Shown here piece after piece: positions 17,838 through 27,285 of a DNA stretch of 64,000 nucleotides. This DNA comes from Candidatus Frackibacter sp. WG13 (GTDB taxonomy: Bacteria > Bacillota > Halanaerobiia > Halobacteroidales > Acetohalobiaceae). The notes under the pieces are model-generated. The model searched no databases. It saw only the letters and a program-made list of their open reading frames with translations, and was not told the origin of the DNA. Each line of letters starts with the position of its first letter. Within the stretch, counting starts at the first letter, position 1. The DNA is taken from contig NZ_FOTT01000010.1 of the NCBI RefSeq assembly GCF_900114655.1, forward strand, positions 1 through 64,000. Reading direction: 5' to 3'. A program made the translations under genes and the position numbers.

Positions 17838-18203
17838 TTAGATTACCTCCTTAACTCTATCGGCAACTATTTCAGTTAATCTTTCATCTATACCAACGTG
17901 GTCAGCATAAGCAAATTCCACATCAGGATGCTCTTCTTTCAACCTACCTAATACTCGTGGAATATCCTTCTGTACATGATTCCCCGGGAATAAGAATAAC
18001 GGCATAATTGCTATCTTCTCTACTCCATCATTTACTGCTTCTGCAATTACATCATCTAATCTTGGGTCTGCAAATTGCAAAAAACCTCCCCCTACAAAAT
18101 CATAATCTAAATTCTTTGCAGTTAAATCACAAAACTCCAAAAATGCTTGATTAGATTCTTCAGCTTTACTCCCATGTCCTAAAATAACTACTCCTGTTTT
18201 CAT
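17838..18203 (-). CDS. cbiX: Sirohydrochlorin cobaltochelatase, short form (CbiX-S)
   Basis: This is a short chelatase of 121 residues from the ATG at 18203. It inserts Co(II) into sirohydrochlorin, the entry step of the cobalt-early pathway. VVILGHGSK has the metal His (residue 10) and LFPGNHVQKDIP the second conserved His. It is half the length of the usual bacterial CbiX and resembles the archaeal homodimeric form. A frame to 18221 exists, but AAAGGG is 9 nt before 18203. It is the first gene behind the riboswitch. Confidence 0.88.
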   Translation of the reverse strand: MKTGVVILGHGSKAEESNQAFLEFCDLTAKNLDYDFVGGGFLQFADPRLDDVIAEAVNDGVEKIAIMPLFLFPGNHVQKDIPRVLGRLKEEHPDVEFAYADHVGIDERLTEIVADRVKEVI

Positions 18204-18252
18204 TAACATCATCCCTTTCACTTATTATTAAATTAAGATTCCCTTATACCAA

Positions 18253-18287
18253 TAAAAAATCCCCAATCTTGATTGCAGATTGAGGAA
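18253..18287 (-). terminator. Intrinsic terminator of the cob riboswitch (expression platform)
   Basis: On the minus strand a CCTCAATCT / AGATTGGGG stem with a 7-nt loop is followed by ATTTTTT. It lies between the aptamer and cbiX, as expected for cobalamin-dependent premature termination. Confidence 0.85.
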
Positions 18288-18369
18288 GGTTGACTAAAAT
18301 TCAATAGACTATATTCTTATAATAGCCTAAAGTTCACCCCTACTCCTCCTTGCCATCGAAGATTCTGTA

Positions 18370-18705
18370 GGCTTGGTAATTAGGCAGGTCTCCTGACTTC
18401 TGGCGATAAGGACTTAACCTTCCCTAGACAATTAATATCCAAGTGGTCTTATCATCCTTTAGCAATTAACAATTAATTATCTTTTGACTGTTAACTTTTA
18501 ACTATCTCACCCAGCCTACAAATCAAGGCTGGTTGTAAACCTATGATAGATCTCTGCATTCAATTTGAAAGTATCTATCTGGTTTTACTGTCAACTGTCA
18601 ACTATCAACTGCTTTCTACCAGTCACAGTGGCGGGCCCGTTCAGGATTTACACCTGATTCCCTATTCTCCTTCCAAAGTTTCTGAAAGGCACCTAGTTAC
18701 CACTA
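18370..18705 (-). promoter_or_regulatory. Cobalamin riboswitch controlling the cbi/cob operon
   Basis: Read on the minus strand, the block contains GGTGCC near the 5' end, a GGGAATCAGGTG segment, CGGGCCCGCCACTG, GGGAAGG and the B12 box AGTCAGGAGACCTGCC (18396-18381). P1 pairs around GGTAACTAGG with CTAATTACC. The segment between CCACTG and GGGAAGG is about 200 nt, far longer than in the other two riboswitches here, and holds repeat-like inserts. The terminator at 18253-18287 completes the switch. Confidence 0.93.
18511..18532. repeat. Dispersed 22-bp palindromic element, copy 1
   Basis: An inverted repeat (CCAGCCT...AGGCTGG, 8-nt loop) lies inside the enlarged arm of the cob riboswitch. A copy with one base changed in the loop is at 56991-57012, downstream of cobT. 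In RNA it would form a stable 7-bp hairpin. Confidence 0.6.
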
Positions 18706-18803
18706 TTTAATTTTGACCTAACATTTTATTACACTCTAGCTATATTATTCTTTAGTATAATATAAAACTCCTTCTTTGTGATAAAAAAAACATTTTTAAC
18801 TAT

Positions 18804-20291
18804 TTATCTATAGTATATTTTAGTCAATCTCTTTAATCTATCAACCTTATCTTTATTCAACATCTCTTTTGTATAACGCCATTGCCAGTTACCGGCTGCT
18901 TCCCCGGGTGTGTTCATCCTTGCTTCACTACCTAAACCTAATATATCCTGCAAAGGAGCAATAGCAAATACAGCGACCGATGACCAAGCTAATCTTATTA
19001 AATCCCAACATATATTTTCATCATTCCCATTTAAATATTCACGAATATAATCCTTTATTTTAGCTTCTTTCTTCTGATACCAACCTAAAGTAGTATCATT
19101 ATCATGCGTTCCAGTATAGACAACAGAGTTTTTAGAATAATTATGAGGCAGATGTTCACTATCCTCCTTTGAGTTAAAACCAAACTGTAAAACCTGCATT
19201 CCTGGAAGCCCAAAGTGATCTCTTAGATCTTCTACTTTATCTGTAATAACTCCTAAGTCTTCAGCAATAATAGGCAGTTCACCTAATTCTTCTTTAACTT
19301 TATTAAAGAAATCTTTCCCGGGACCTGCCTTCCATTCCCCATTAACAGCAGTCTTTTCGCCATACGGCACAGCCCAGTAAGCAGCAAATCCCCGAAAGTG
19401 ATCAAGACGAATGATATCTACTAGTTCTAAAGTTGCTTCGAGTCTAGCTATCCACCATCTATATCCTTCTTCTTTTAATCTATCCCAATTGTATAATGGG
19501 TTCCCCCATAACTGACCAGTCTTACTAAAATAATCCGGAGGTACTCCTGCTACACTGACCGGTTCTCTATCTTTATTTAATTTAAATATATCTGGATTTG
19601 CCCATACACCAGCACTATCATAAGCAACAAAGATAGGAACATCACCAACAATCTTAATCCCATTTTGATTAGCATAAGCCTTCAATTCGCGCCATTGCTT
19701 AAAAAAGAGATACTGCATAAACTTCTGTAAATTTATTCTCTCCTGTAACTCTTCTTTATACTTCTTTAAAGCATCAGCTTCTCTTAACTTAATACTTTCT
19801 TCCCATTCAAACCACGGTTTACCCTTAAAATGTTCTTTTAAGGCCATAAAAGTAGCATAATTCTCTAACCATTCTCCTTGCTCCTGACAAAAACGAAAAA
19901 ACTTATTCTTTTCTAATTGCGAAGCAGTCTCTTTAAAGTTATAAAAAGCTTCTTCTAAAAGTGGCATCTTAAAATCAATTACTTGTCCATAATCTACTTT
20001 ACCTTCTACAAAATTAGCTTCCTTCGATAAATCATCTTCAGAAAGTAACCTAGACTCTTTTAATTTATCTAAACTAATTAAAAGAGGGTTGCCAGCAAAA
20101 GCAGAAAAAGATTGATAAGGAGAATCCCCATACCCAGTTGGTCCTAAAGGAAATATCTGCCACAACTTTTGTTCTGATAAAATCAAAAAGTCTATAAAAT
20201 CATAGGCTTCCTCCCCTAAAGAACCAATACCATACTTTCCAGGTAAAGAAGTTGGATGTAGTAAAATACCGCTTTCCCTTTTAAATTCCAT
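18804..20291 (-). CDS. malQ: 4-alpha-glucanotransferase (amylomaltase, GH77)
   Basis: This 495-residue cytoplasmic enzyme transfers glucan chains between maltodextrins. It starts RESGILLHPTSLPGKYGIGSLG; FPLGPTGYGDSPYQSFSAFAGN is the GH77 signature. The nucleophile Asp is in IIRLDHFRGF (about 295-304), the acid/base Glu in IIAEDLG and the third Asp in TGTHDNDT. It is the last gene of the alpha-glucan cluster, 44 bp from the amylase gene. It likely works with the phosphorylase to recycle short chains from glycogen. Confidence 0.94.
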   Translation of the reverse strand: MEFKRESGILLHPTSLPGKYGIGSLGEEAYDFIDFLILSEQKLWQIFPLGPTGYGDSPYQSFSAFAGNPLLISLDKLKESRLLSEDDLSKEANFVEGKVDYGQVIDFKMPLLEEAFYNFKETASQLEKNKFFRFCQEQGEWLENYATFMALKEHFKGKPWFEWEESIKLREADALKKYKEELQERINLQKFMQYLFFKQWRELKAYANQNGIKIVGDVPIFVAYDSAGVWANPDIFKLNKDREPVSVAGVPPDYFSKTGQLWGNPLYNWDRLKEEGYRWWIARLEATLELVDIIRLDHFRGFAAYWAVPYGEKTAVNGEWKAGPGKDFFNKVKEELGELPIIAEDLGVITDKVEDLRDHFGLPGMQVLQFGFNSKEDSEHLPHNYSKNSVVYTGTHDNDTTLGWYQKKEAKIKDYIREYLNGNDENICWDLIRLAWSSVAVFAIAPLQDILGLGSEARMNTPGEAAGNWQWRYTKEMLNKDKVDRLKRLTKIYYR

Positions 20292-20335
20292 TGTTAAAAC
20301 CCCTTTAGACTTTAATATTTATGATAAGTTCTTAA

Positions 20336-22573
20336 TTATTTCAATTTAATAACTGCACCTGAAACTCCTGATACTCTAACTGCTAATCTACCATTCTTTA
20401 CTTCTACTTTTTGCTGATTATATAACTCTAAATACTGACCGTCATCTTTATCAACATCTAAGCTTAAACCGACTATATTTTCACTTACATTGATTATTAT
20501 AATTAGCTCTTCAGTCTTATATTTCCGTTTGAAGACATAAAGATGACTATCATCTACATCAACCTCCTCAATAGTACCTCGACGTAAAGCAACCTCTTTA
20601 TTTCTAATCTTAATTAATTTTTGATAATTTTCCAAAAGGTCATAGTCTGGTTTAGTATATCCTCTATCTTTCCAAATCATAGTTCGCCGACAATCAGACC
20701 CATCTTCACCTTCCATTCCAATTTCATCACCATAATAGACCATTGGTGCTCCTAAATATGTCATCTGAAAGAAAGCAGTTAATTTTAATCTTTCTTTATC
20801 TCCATCAATAACAGTTAAGTAACGACTAGTATCATGGCTTCCAATCAGATTAAACATAACTTGATTAGCTTGCTCCGGATACTGAAAGCGTAATTTACTT
20901 AATTCATCAGCAAATTCACTAGCATGCATCTCTCCTAATCCAATAAATCTAATAACAGCATCACGAAAACGATAATTCATTACTGCATCAAATTCATCTC
21001 CTTGTAGATAACCAGAGGCATCATCCCAAATTTCACCTACAATATATGCTTCTGGATTAATATCCTTAACAAACCTTCGCCACTCTTTCCAAAAGTCAGG
21101 AACTGCATCTTTAACCTCGTTGGGTACATCCAAACGCCAACCGTCAATACCTGCTGATAGATCCCCATTACCTTTAGGGTCCATCCATTTTTTTGTTACT
21201 TCAAATAGATAATCTTGCACCTCAGGATTTCTAACATTCAGTTCTGGAAGATGACCAAACCCCCACCAACATTCATAATTAGGAGGGTTATCCTCATCTT
21301 GTTCATATAATGGGATTATCGGTAAACTTTCAACATTATACCAGTCTAGATACCTAGAATTCTCTCCATTCTTAACAATATCTTGAAAAGCCCAATGTTC
21401 ATAACCAGTATGATTAAATACAGCATCAAATATAACCTTAATTCCTCGACTATGTAACTCTTCAATTAAGTTTATAAGATACTCCTCTGATGCTTCTAAG
21501 TCTCCTTTAATCGCTAAAGTATCATCTACTAGTTCATAACCGGCTGTATTATACTTATGATTAGAAGTACCCTTAAAAACGGGATTTAAATAAATAGCAT
21601 TAATGCCCAGCTTTTCAAGATAAGGTAGTTTTTTCTTAATTCCTTGCAAATCACCACCATAGAAGATATAATATCCCCCTTCAGGGTGAATACAATTATC
21701 ATCTTCAATAAATTCAGTCTCCTCCGTAACCACTGCTGGTACCGGGGGTAATCCCTCTTCCCATTTTGGAATTATAGCATCATGTAATTTCTCTTCATCT
21801 TTATAAATTTCAATCTTTTCTGGGTCATTATCTGGATTCCCATTATAAAAACGATCGGGAAAAATCTGATAAAATATAGCATCTCTAACCCATGCTGGTG
21901 TTTTAAAGATTTCTACTTGTGATAGGTCATACTGAAAAGGTTTAACCTCAACTAATTTACTAGCATCTTCGATTACACCTTGTTCATCATAGCAAATAAC
22001 TCTATCTCCATCTTTAATTTTAAAACAATAATCAAATTTAGAACTCTCCACTTCGATAATTGTTTTATAAAAATCAAAATACTCAAAACTTGCAAACTTC
22101 TCTAAATTAACCTCTCTTTCCTTACCATCATTATAACACAGAAGCACCTCTTCAATATCATTGCGTTTAGTCTGAAATCTGATAGAAATTTTATCTTCAG
22201 CTATAGGATTAGCAAAACAAACCTCTGTATTATCATGATATAAGGCATCAATAAGAATCTGGCCAGTTCCCTTAGTACCAGTATCCTTAAATCTTTTATC
22301 CCTTACTTGAATCACACCATTTCTAGTACCAAAACCATCATTCACATAATAATCGGCATTTGGTGGTTTAATCCAAGTCTCATCATTTATAATGAACTTA
22401 TATTGATACTCACCTGGACTCAATGTCAAAGTAGTTTCGTAAGTTCCATCGCCATTCTTATCAAATAAAGCTATTTCTTCTGGATTCCAATCATTAAAAT
22501 CACCAGCTAAGTTAACTTTCTCAACGGAAATAACCGGCTTATAAGTAAACGTAACTTCTACAGCCTCCGGCAT
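20336..22573 (-). CDS. GH13 alpha-glucan hydrolase with N-terminal starch-binding domains (neopullulanase/cyclomaltodextrinase-like)
   Basis: This 745-residue protein has no signal peptide. Residues about 5-95 form a CBM48/AMPK-like domain (LAGDFNDWNPEE, GEYQYKFIINDE). About 105-215 resemble a CBM34-type N-domain. The GH13 barrel has FYQIFPDRFYNG, DAVFNHTG, GWRLDVPNEV (nucleophile Asp), VGEIWDD (Glu) and IGSHDTSR (Asp), so all three catalytic acids are present. A C-terminal beta domain ends the protein. Cytoplasmic location and neighbours suggest intracellular glycogen or maltodextrin breakdown. Exact specificity (alpha-1,4, alpha-1,6 or cyclodextrin) cannot be read. Confidence 0.88.
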   Translation of the reverse strand: MPEAVEVTFTYKPVISVEKVNLAGDFNDWNPEEIALFDKNGDGTYETTLTLSPGEYQYKFIINDETWIKPPNADYYVNDGFGTRNGVIQVRDKRFKDTGTKGTGQILIDALYHDNTEVCFANPIAEDKISIRFQTKRNDIEEVLLCYNDGKEREVNLEKFASFEYFDFYKTIIEVESSKFDYCFKIKDGDRVICYDEQGVIEDASKLVEVKPFQYDLSQVEIFKTPAWVRDAIFYQIFPDRFYNGNPDNDPEKIEIYKDEEKLHDAIIPKWEEGLPPVPAVVTEETEFIEDDNCIHPEGGYYIFYGGDLQGIKKKLPYLEKLGINAIYLNPVFKGTSNHKYNTAGYELVDDTLAIKGDLEASEEYLINLIEELHSRGIKVIFDAVFNHTGYEHWAFQDIVKNGENSRYLDWYNVESLPIIPLYEQDEDNPPNYECWWGFGHLPELNVRNPEVQDYLFEVTKKWMDPKGNGDLSAGIDGWRLDVPNEVKDAVPDFWKEWRRFVKDINPEAYIVGEIWDDASGYLQGDEFDAVMNYRFRDAVIRFIGLGEMHASEFADELSKLRFQYPEQANQVMFNLIGSHDTSRYLTVIDGDKERLKLTAFFQMTYLGAPMVYYGDEIGMEGEDGSDCRRTMIWKDRGYTKPDYDLLENYQKLIKIRNKEVALRRGTIEEVDVDDSHLYVFKRKYKTEELIIIINVSENIVGLSLDVDKDDGQYLELYNQQKVEVKNGRLAVRVSGVSGAVIKLK

Positions 22574-22680
22574 TTCTATACCCCCAATACATTTACGATT
22601 GAACGATACTAAACTCTACTCTATATTATTTTATAGTATTCTCATTAACTTTATACATTAAGAAATTTCTCTAGTTAACT

Positions 22681-24330
22681 TTAAAGCTTAATTTTATTCT
22701 TCAAAAGCTCGTACTTCTTCTTGCCAATCCCGGATACTTCTAATAATTCTTCTCTTTCTTTAAATCCTCCGCTCTCTTCTCTATAGTCTAACATGCTTTG
22801 AGCTAATACTGGTCCGATACTCTTTAATTTTTTTAATTTATTTATTGTCGCCTGATTAATATTAATCATTCTTTCCGACTCATCATCTAAATCTAATGTC
22901 TTATAATAAAGTTCAACATATTCCTGAGCAGAATTATTCCAACTAAAGTCCGACTTCATTGCTTGTACCACTATATCTTTCCAGATTTGGGGTTGGTGAT
23001 AAAATTTAATAGCACGCCTAATTGCTGCTAACATACTATGACCATTATAATGGGTAAAACTGAATCCATTACCTTCATTAGTTGCTTCATCATATGATGA
23101 AATAGTATCTTTTAAACCTCCAGTTTCTCTCACAACCGGAATAGTACCATACCTTAAACTAATCAACTGACTTAAACCACATGGCTCATATTTAGAAGGC
23201 ATTAAGAATATATCGCTACCAGCATAAATCTTCTTAGCTAAATTAGCATCATATTTAATATTAACCGCTACCTGTTTAGGATAGCGATGAGCTAATTCTT
23301 GTAAGAAACTTTCATATTTATTATCTCCAGTTCCTAAAATCACTAATTGAATCTCCTCTTGCATTAGTTCATCAATAACACCTTTAACTAGGTCAATTCC
23401 TTTTTGTTCAACTAATCTAGAAATAATGCTAATAACAGGAACTTCATCACTTGTTGGAAGACCCATATCTGTCTGTAGTTTTCGCTTATTCTTCATCTTT
23501 CCTTTTAAATCATCTAGACTATAATTATTATAAATATCTTGGTCCTTGGCTGGATTGTATTTTTTATAATCGATTCCATTAATGATACCGCATACATCAT
23601 TAGCGTTCATTCTAATTGCATAATCCAAGCCTTCACCGAATGCAGGTGTTTTAATCTCTTCAGCATAAGTCTCACTAACTGTACTAACCGTATCTGACAT
23701 ATTGATTCCCATCTTCATATAATTTATACAATTATTATGACGCAATACACCAGACTGCCAGTGACCCTCATCTAAACATAGAACATCACCTAAGATTTCT
23801 TTACCAAATTCTCCTTGATACTTTAAGTTATGAATTGTAAATACGGTCTTTATATCTTGATAAAAGTCATATTCTTGATAATTCTCTTTTAAAAAGATGC
23901 TTAAAGGTCCTGTCTGCCAGTCATTACAATGAATAATATCAGGTTTAAAATCAAGCTTAGGTAACATCTCTAAAACTGCTCGGCAAAAATAAGCGAACTG
24001 TATATGCCGGTCATCATTATCATAAAGGCTTTTCCGATGAAAGCAATTTTTGTTATCTATAAAGTATGTAGTTATACCTTCATACTCTAATTTATTAACT
24101 CCTACATAATTATTGCGCCAAGCTACTTTAGTTCTATAGTGTAAAAGATGTTCTGATTCTTCTATATAACTTTGGGGAATCTGTTTATATTCAGGCATGA
24201 CAACCCGAATGTCATGCCCTAACTCTTTAATTGCTTGCGGTAGTGAACTTGCTACATCAGCTAAGCCTCCTGTCTTTACAAAAGGGTCTACTTCCGAAAC
24301 CACAAATAAAACTTTTAATCTTTCTTTCAT
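22681..24330 (-). CDS. glgA: Glycogen synthase (GT5) with a C-terminal ComEA-like helix-hairpin-helix domain
   Basis: The first ~485 residues are a normal ADP-glucose glycogen synthase: SEVDPFVKTGGLADV at the N-terminus (ADP-glucose Lys), HCNDWQTGPL, FTIHNLKYQGEF, ISRLVEQKGIDL and PSKYEPCGLSQL. About 61 further residues (ININQATINKL, IGPVLAQSMLDYR, VSGIGKKKYELL) form two helix-hairpin-helix motifs like those in ComEA. The usual enzyme ends near 480 residues, so this is an added domain, read in one uninterrupted frame. A GTG at 24339 is a possible alternative start; the ATG at 24330 is preferred. It follows glgC by 26 bp. Confidence 0.92.
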   Translation of the reverse strand: MKERLKVLFVVSEVDPFVKTGGLADVASSLPQAIKELGHDIRVVMPEYKQIPQSYIEESEHLLHYRTKVAWRNNYVGVNKLEYEGITTYFIDNKNCFHRKSLYDNDDRHIQFAYFCRAVLEMLPKLDFKPDIIHCNDWQTGPLSIFLKENYQEYDFYQDIKTVFTIHNLKYQGEFGKEILGDVLCLDEGHWQSGVLRHNNCINYMKMGINMSDTVSTVSETYAEEIKTPAFGEGLDYAIRMNANDVCGIINGIDYKKYNPAKDQDIYNNYSLDDLKGKMKNKRKLQTDMGLPTSDEVPVISIISRLVEQKGIDLVKGVIDELMQEEIQLVILGTGDNKYESFLQELAHRYPKQVAVNIKYDANLAKKIYAGSDIFLMPSKYEPCGLSQLISLRYGTIPVVRETGGLKDTISSYDEATNEGNGFSFTHYNGHSMLAAIRRAIKFYHQPQIWKDIVVQAMKSDFSWNNSAQEYVELYYKTLDLDDESERMININQATINKLKKLKSIGPVLAQSMLDYREESGGFKEREELLEVSGIGKKKYELLKNKIKL

Positions 24331-24356
24331 TATACTCACCCACTTATAATCAATTA

Positions 24357-25610
24357 TTAACTACGCGGTCTAATTGTACTTCCGCTGACGAGTTCGTTCT
24401 CACTAAAGTCATCCTCTTGTACCGAAGGAAAGATTCGACAGTTACCTCCAACTAAAGTCCCCTCCGGAATCCTAACTCCTTTTCCTACTACAGTTAGACC
24501 ATCATGTACAATTTCTGGCCGTTCAAAGTTAGCTCTTTGGATACTACAGGAACCTATCTGAACATCATTACCTATCGTAACTTCTTTATCAATTATACTT
24601 TTACAGACAAAGGCTCTTTTCTTTACTTTAGTATCATTAAAGATAACTGAATCTTTAACTACAGCATCTTCTTCAATAAATACTCCTGGAGAAATGACGG
24701 AGTTAATTACTTGTCCATTAATAATTGCCCCATTAGAAACCAAGCTTTTATTAGCTTCTCCTCGCAATCCAAACTTCACTGGAGGTTTCCTCTCACTACG
24801 AGTATGTAACTGCCACTCTTCATCATATAGATTCATTTCTGGCATAGATACTGTTAAATCTAAGTTTGCTTGCCAATAAGCTTCAAGGGTACCCACATCA
24901 CGCCAATACCCTTGATGCTCATAAGCATAAACATCAGCATCATCAATCATCCTTGGGATAATATGATGCCCAAAATCTGAGTTATTTTGATTACAAAACT
25001 CTTCTAATTTATTAACTAGAGATTCTTTACTAAAAACATAAATCCCCATCGATGCCAAATCACTAGGTGGCTCATCTGGTTTTTCAACAAAATCTGTAAT
25101 CTTCATCTCCTCATTAACATCTAAAATCCCAAATTGACTAGCATTCTTCATTGGGACTCGCTTAACCGCAATTGTTAAGTCAGCATCTTTTTCTTTATGT
25201 TTAGCAACCATCTTTGCATAATCCATCTTGTAAATATGATCTCCGGACAAGATAATAATCTGCTCCGGGTCAACTTCTTTAATATAATTAATATTACGAT
25301 AGACAGCATGAGCTGTTCCCTTATACCAACCGCCTTCTCTACCAGTATAAGGCGGCAAAATAGTTACTCCACCAAACTGCCGGTCAAGGTCCCACGGCTT
25401 ACCAATTCCAATATGCTTATTTAACGATCTAGGTAAATACTGAGTTAAGACCCCTACAGTATTTATTCCTGAGTTAACACAATTACTTAAAGTAAAATCA
25501 ATAAGACGATACTTTCCACCAAAAGGAACACTAGGTTTAGCCCTATCTTCTGATAAAATATCTAGTCTAGTACCTCTACCTCCAGCTAGAATTAATGCTA
25601 AAACATTCAT
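24357..25610 (-). CDS. glgC: Glucose-1-phosphate adenylyltransferase
   Basis: This 417-residue enzyme makes ADP-glucose for Glg[30 protein letters not shown] is spread over the N-terminus as the nucleotide-binding motif. [37 protein letters not shown] and VEKPDEP follow. The C-terminal part (about 290-400) is a left-handed beta-helix of hexapeptide repeats. It lies between the GH57 branching enzyme and glgA. Allosteric control is usual for the family but the effector cannot be read here. Confidence 0.95.
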   Translation of the reverse strand: MNVLALILAGGRGTRLDILSEDRAKPSVPFGGKYRLIDFTLSNCVNSGINTVGVLTQYLPRSLNKHIGIGKPWDLDRQFGGVTILPPYTGREGGWYKGTAHAVYRNINYIKEVDPEQIIILSGDHIYKMDYAKMVAKHKEKDADLTIAVKRVPMKNASQFGILDVNEEMKITDFVEKPDEPPSDLASMGIYVFSKESLVNKLEEFCNQNNSDFGHHIIPRMIDDADVYAYEHQGYWRDVGTLEAYWQANLDLTVSMPEMNLYDEEWQLHTRSERKPPVKFGLRGEANKSLVSNGAIINGQVINSVISPGVFIEEDAVVKDSVIFNDTKVKKRAFVCKSIIDKEVTIGNDVQIGSCSIQRANFERPEIVHDGLTVVGKGVRIPEGTLVGGNCRIFPSVQEDDFSENELVSGSTIRPRS

Positions 25611-25656
25611 ATTATCACCTCACTAAGATATTTTCTTTTTAGTCCTACTTTTAACC

Positions 25657-27252
25657 CTACCTACTATATACTTGATAATCAATCTCTGGGAATATATTAT
25701 TCTTAGCTTCTAATTTCGCTAACCAATCTTCATCTATACTATCTGTTTTTACTTGATTATAAAGATTAAAGAAAGTATTGATATGCGCTTTGGTCCGCTT
25801 AACTGCATATTCTACCATTGTGCCTGTCTTCATGATAAATGCCCAATCACTACTTTGAGCTAATAATAGTTCACGTGCTGCTTGATTTAAGGCTCGTTTA
25901 GTTAATGAATCCGGAGCTGAATAATCAGTTGCTAATTCAGTCATCTTCTCTGCTGCTTGGTGTAAGTGGCGATAGATCCAATCATTACTACTATCTAGCC
26001 AAACATCATTGTAACCATTAGCACCCCAACTACATAATGGTGGTTGACAGACTTGGTTCTCTGGGTATTCTTCTAAGTAGTCAATCGGTGAAATTAAATC
26101 TATAACTTCTTCCTGGGAAGCACTCTTGATTGCATGATATAAAAATTCAGGTCCTTCATACCACCAATGTCCAAATAATTCTGCATCATACGGCGCGACA
26201 AGAATCGGTTTGCGGTCTATTAAATCATCTAAATATTCGATCTGTCCTATCCGTTTACTAATAAAGTCTTTCGCATGTCTTTTAGCTTTGCTTGATGCTA
26301 ATTGTGGATTATAAAAGTCTTTATTTTCTAAATCACATTCATCACTTGTAATGCGATGATATTTAATACCAGTATTGATACGAATCTCGTTATTATGAAT
26401 ATAAGGCTTGATGTAATCTAATGGCAAATCAAATCCTATGTCGCGATAATACTCACGATAGTCATAGTCACCAGGATATCCTTCTTGAGTACTCCAAACC
26501 TGTTTTGCAGACTCATTATCTCTTCCAAAAGCAGCTACCCCTGATGGTGTATAAATCGGAGCAAATGCTCCATATTTAGGTTGTGGGTTGGCATATAAGA
26601 CTCCATGTGTATCAAGCATAAAGAATCTAATATCATATTCCTTCAAAGTTTCATCTAAACCTGGATAATATCCACACTCTGGTAACCAAATTCCTTTCGG
26701 TTTACTACCTAGATGCTTTTTGTGAGTCTTGATTGCTAATTCAATCTGTGCTCTCACAGCCTCTGGATACTCTTGCATTAGTGGTAAATAGCCATGGGTT
26801 GCCCCGCAGGTGATTAATTCTAAATAACCTAAATCTTGAAACTTTTTAAAGGCTGTAATTAGATTATTATTATATTTTTTATTAAAAGTTTCTTTAGCTT
26901 GTTGAAATTTAGATAAGTACATGTGAGCTATTTGATTTAGATGTGGTTGTTCTTGAGTTCGTTCTAATTCTTTATAACTTAACTCAATTAACTGATTAAG
27001 ATGCTTAATGTAGCGTTGTTGAAGTAATGAATCGGTTAACATAGAAATTAATGGAGGACTCAATGACATAGTTAATCTATAATCTACATTTTCTTTATAA
27101 AGTCTTTCAAAATAATTTATTAATGGAATATAGGTCTCAGTAATTGCTTCATAAAACCATCGTTCTTCTAAAAATTCCTCGTAATCCGGATGACGTACAA
27201 AAGGCAGATGAGCATGTAATACAAATGACAGATAACCCTTCTCTTTTGACAA
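25657..27252 (-). CDS. 1,4-alpha-glucan branching enzyme, GH57 family
   Basis: This 531-residue protein carries the GH57 signature near its start (SFVLHAHLPFVRHPDYEEFLEERW). The nucleophile Glu is in IWLPECGYYPG (about 193-203) and the general acid Asp in VAPYDAELFGHWW (about 348-360). A helical DUF1957-type C-terminal region is present (LLAQSSDWAFIM). It introduces alpha-1,6 branches into glycogen, a job done by GH13 GlgB in many other bacteria; no GlgB is seen here. It sits in the same cluster as glgC and glgA. Confidence 0.9.
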   Translation of the reverse strand: MSKEKGYLSFVLHAHLPFVRHPDYEEFLEERWFYEAITETYIPLINYFERLYKENVDYRLTMSLSPPLISMLTDSLLQQRYIKHLNQLIELSYKELERTQEQPHLNQIAHMYLSKFQQAKETFNKKYNNNLITAFKKFQDLGYLELITCGATHGYLPLMQEYPEAVRAQIELAIKTHKKHLGSKPKGIWLPECGYYPGLDETLKEYDIRFFMLDTHGVLYANPQPKYGAFAPIYTPSGVAAFGRDNESAKQVWSTQEGYPGDYDYREYYRDIGFDLPLDYIKPYIHNNEIRINTGIKYHRITSDECDLENKDFYNPQLASSKAKRHAKDFISKRIGQIEYLDDLIDRKPILVAPYDAELFGHWWYEGPEFLYHAIKSASQEEVIDLISPIDYLEEYPENQVCQPPLCSWGANGYNDVWLDSSNDWIYRHLHQAAEKMTELATDYSAPDSLTKRALNQAARELLLAQSSDWAFIMKTGTMVEYAVKRTKAHINTFFNLYNQVKTDSIDEDWLAKLEAKNNIFPEIDYQVYSR

Positions 27253-27285
27253 AACTTATCACCTCAATATTTAAAATTAATTTAT

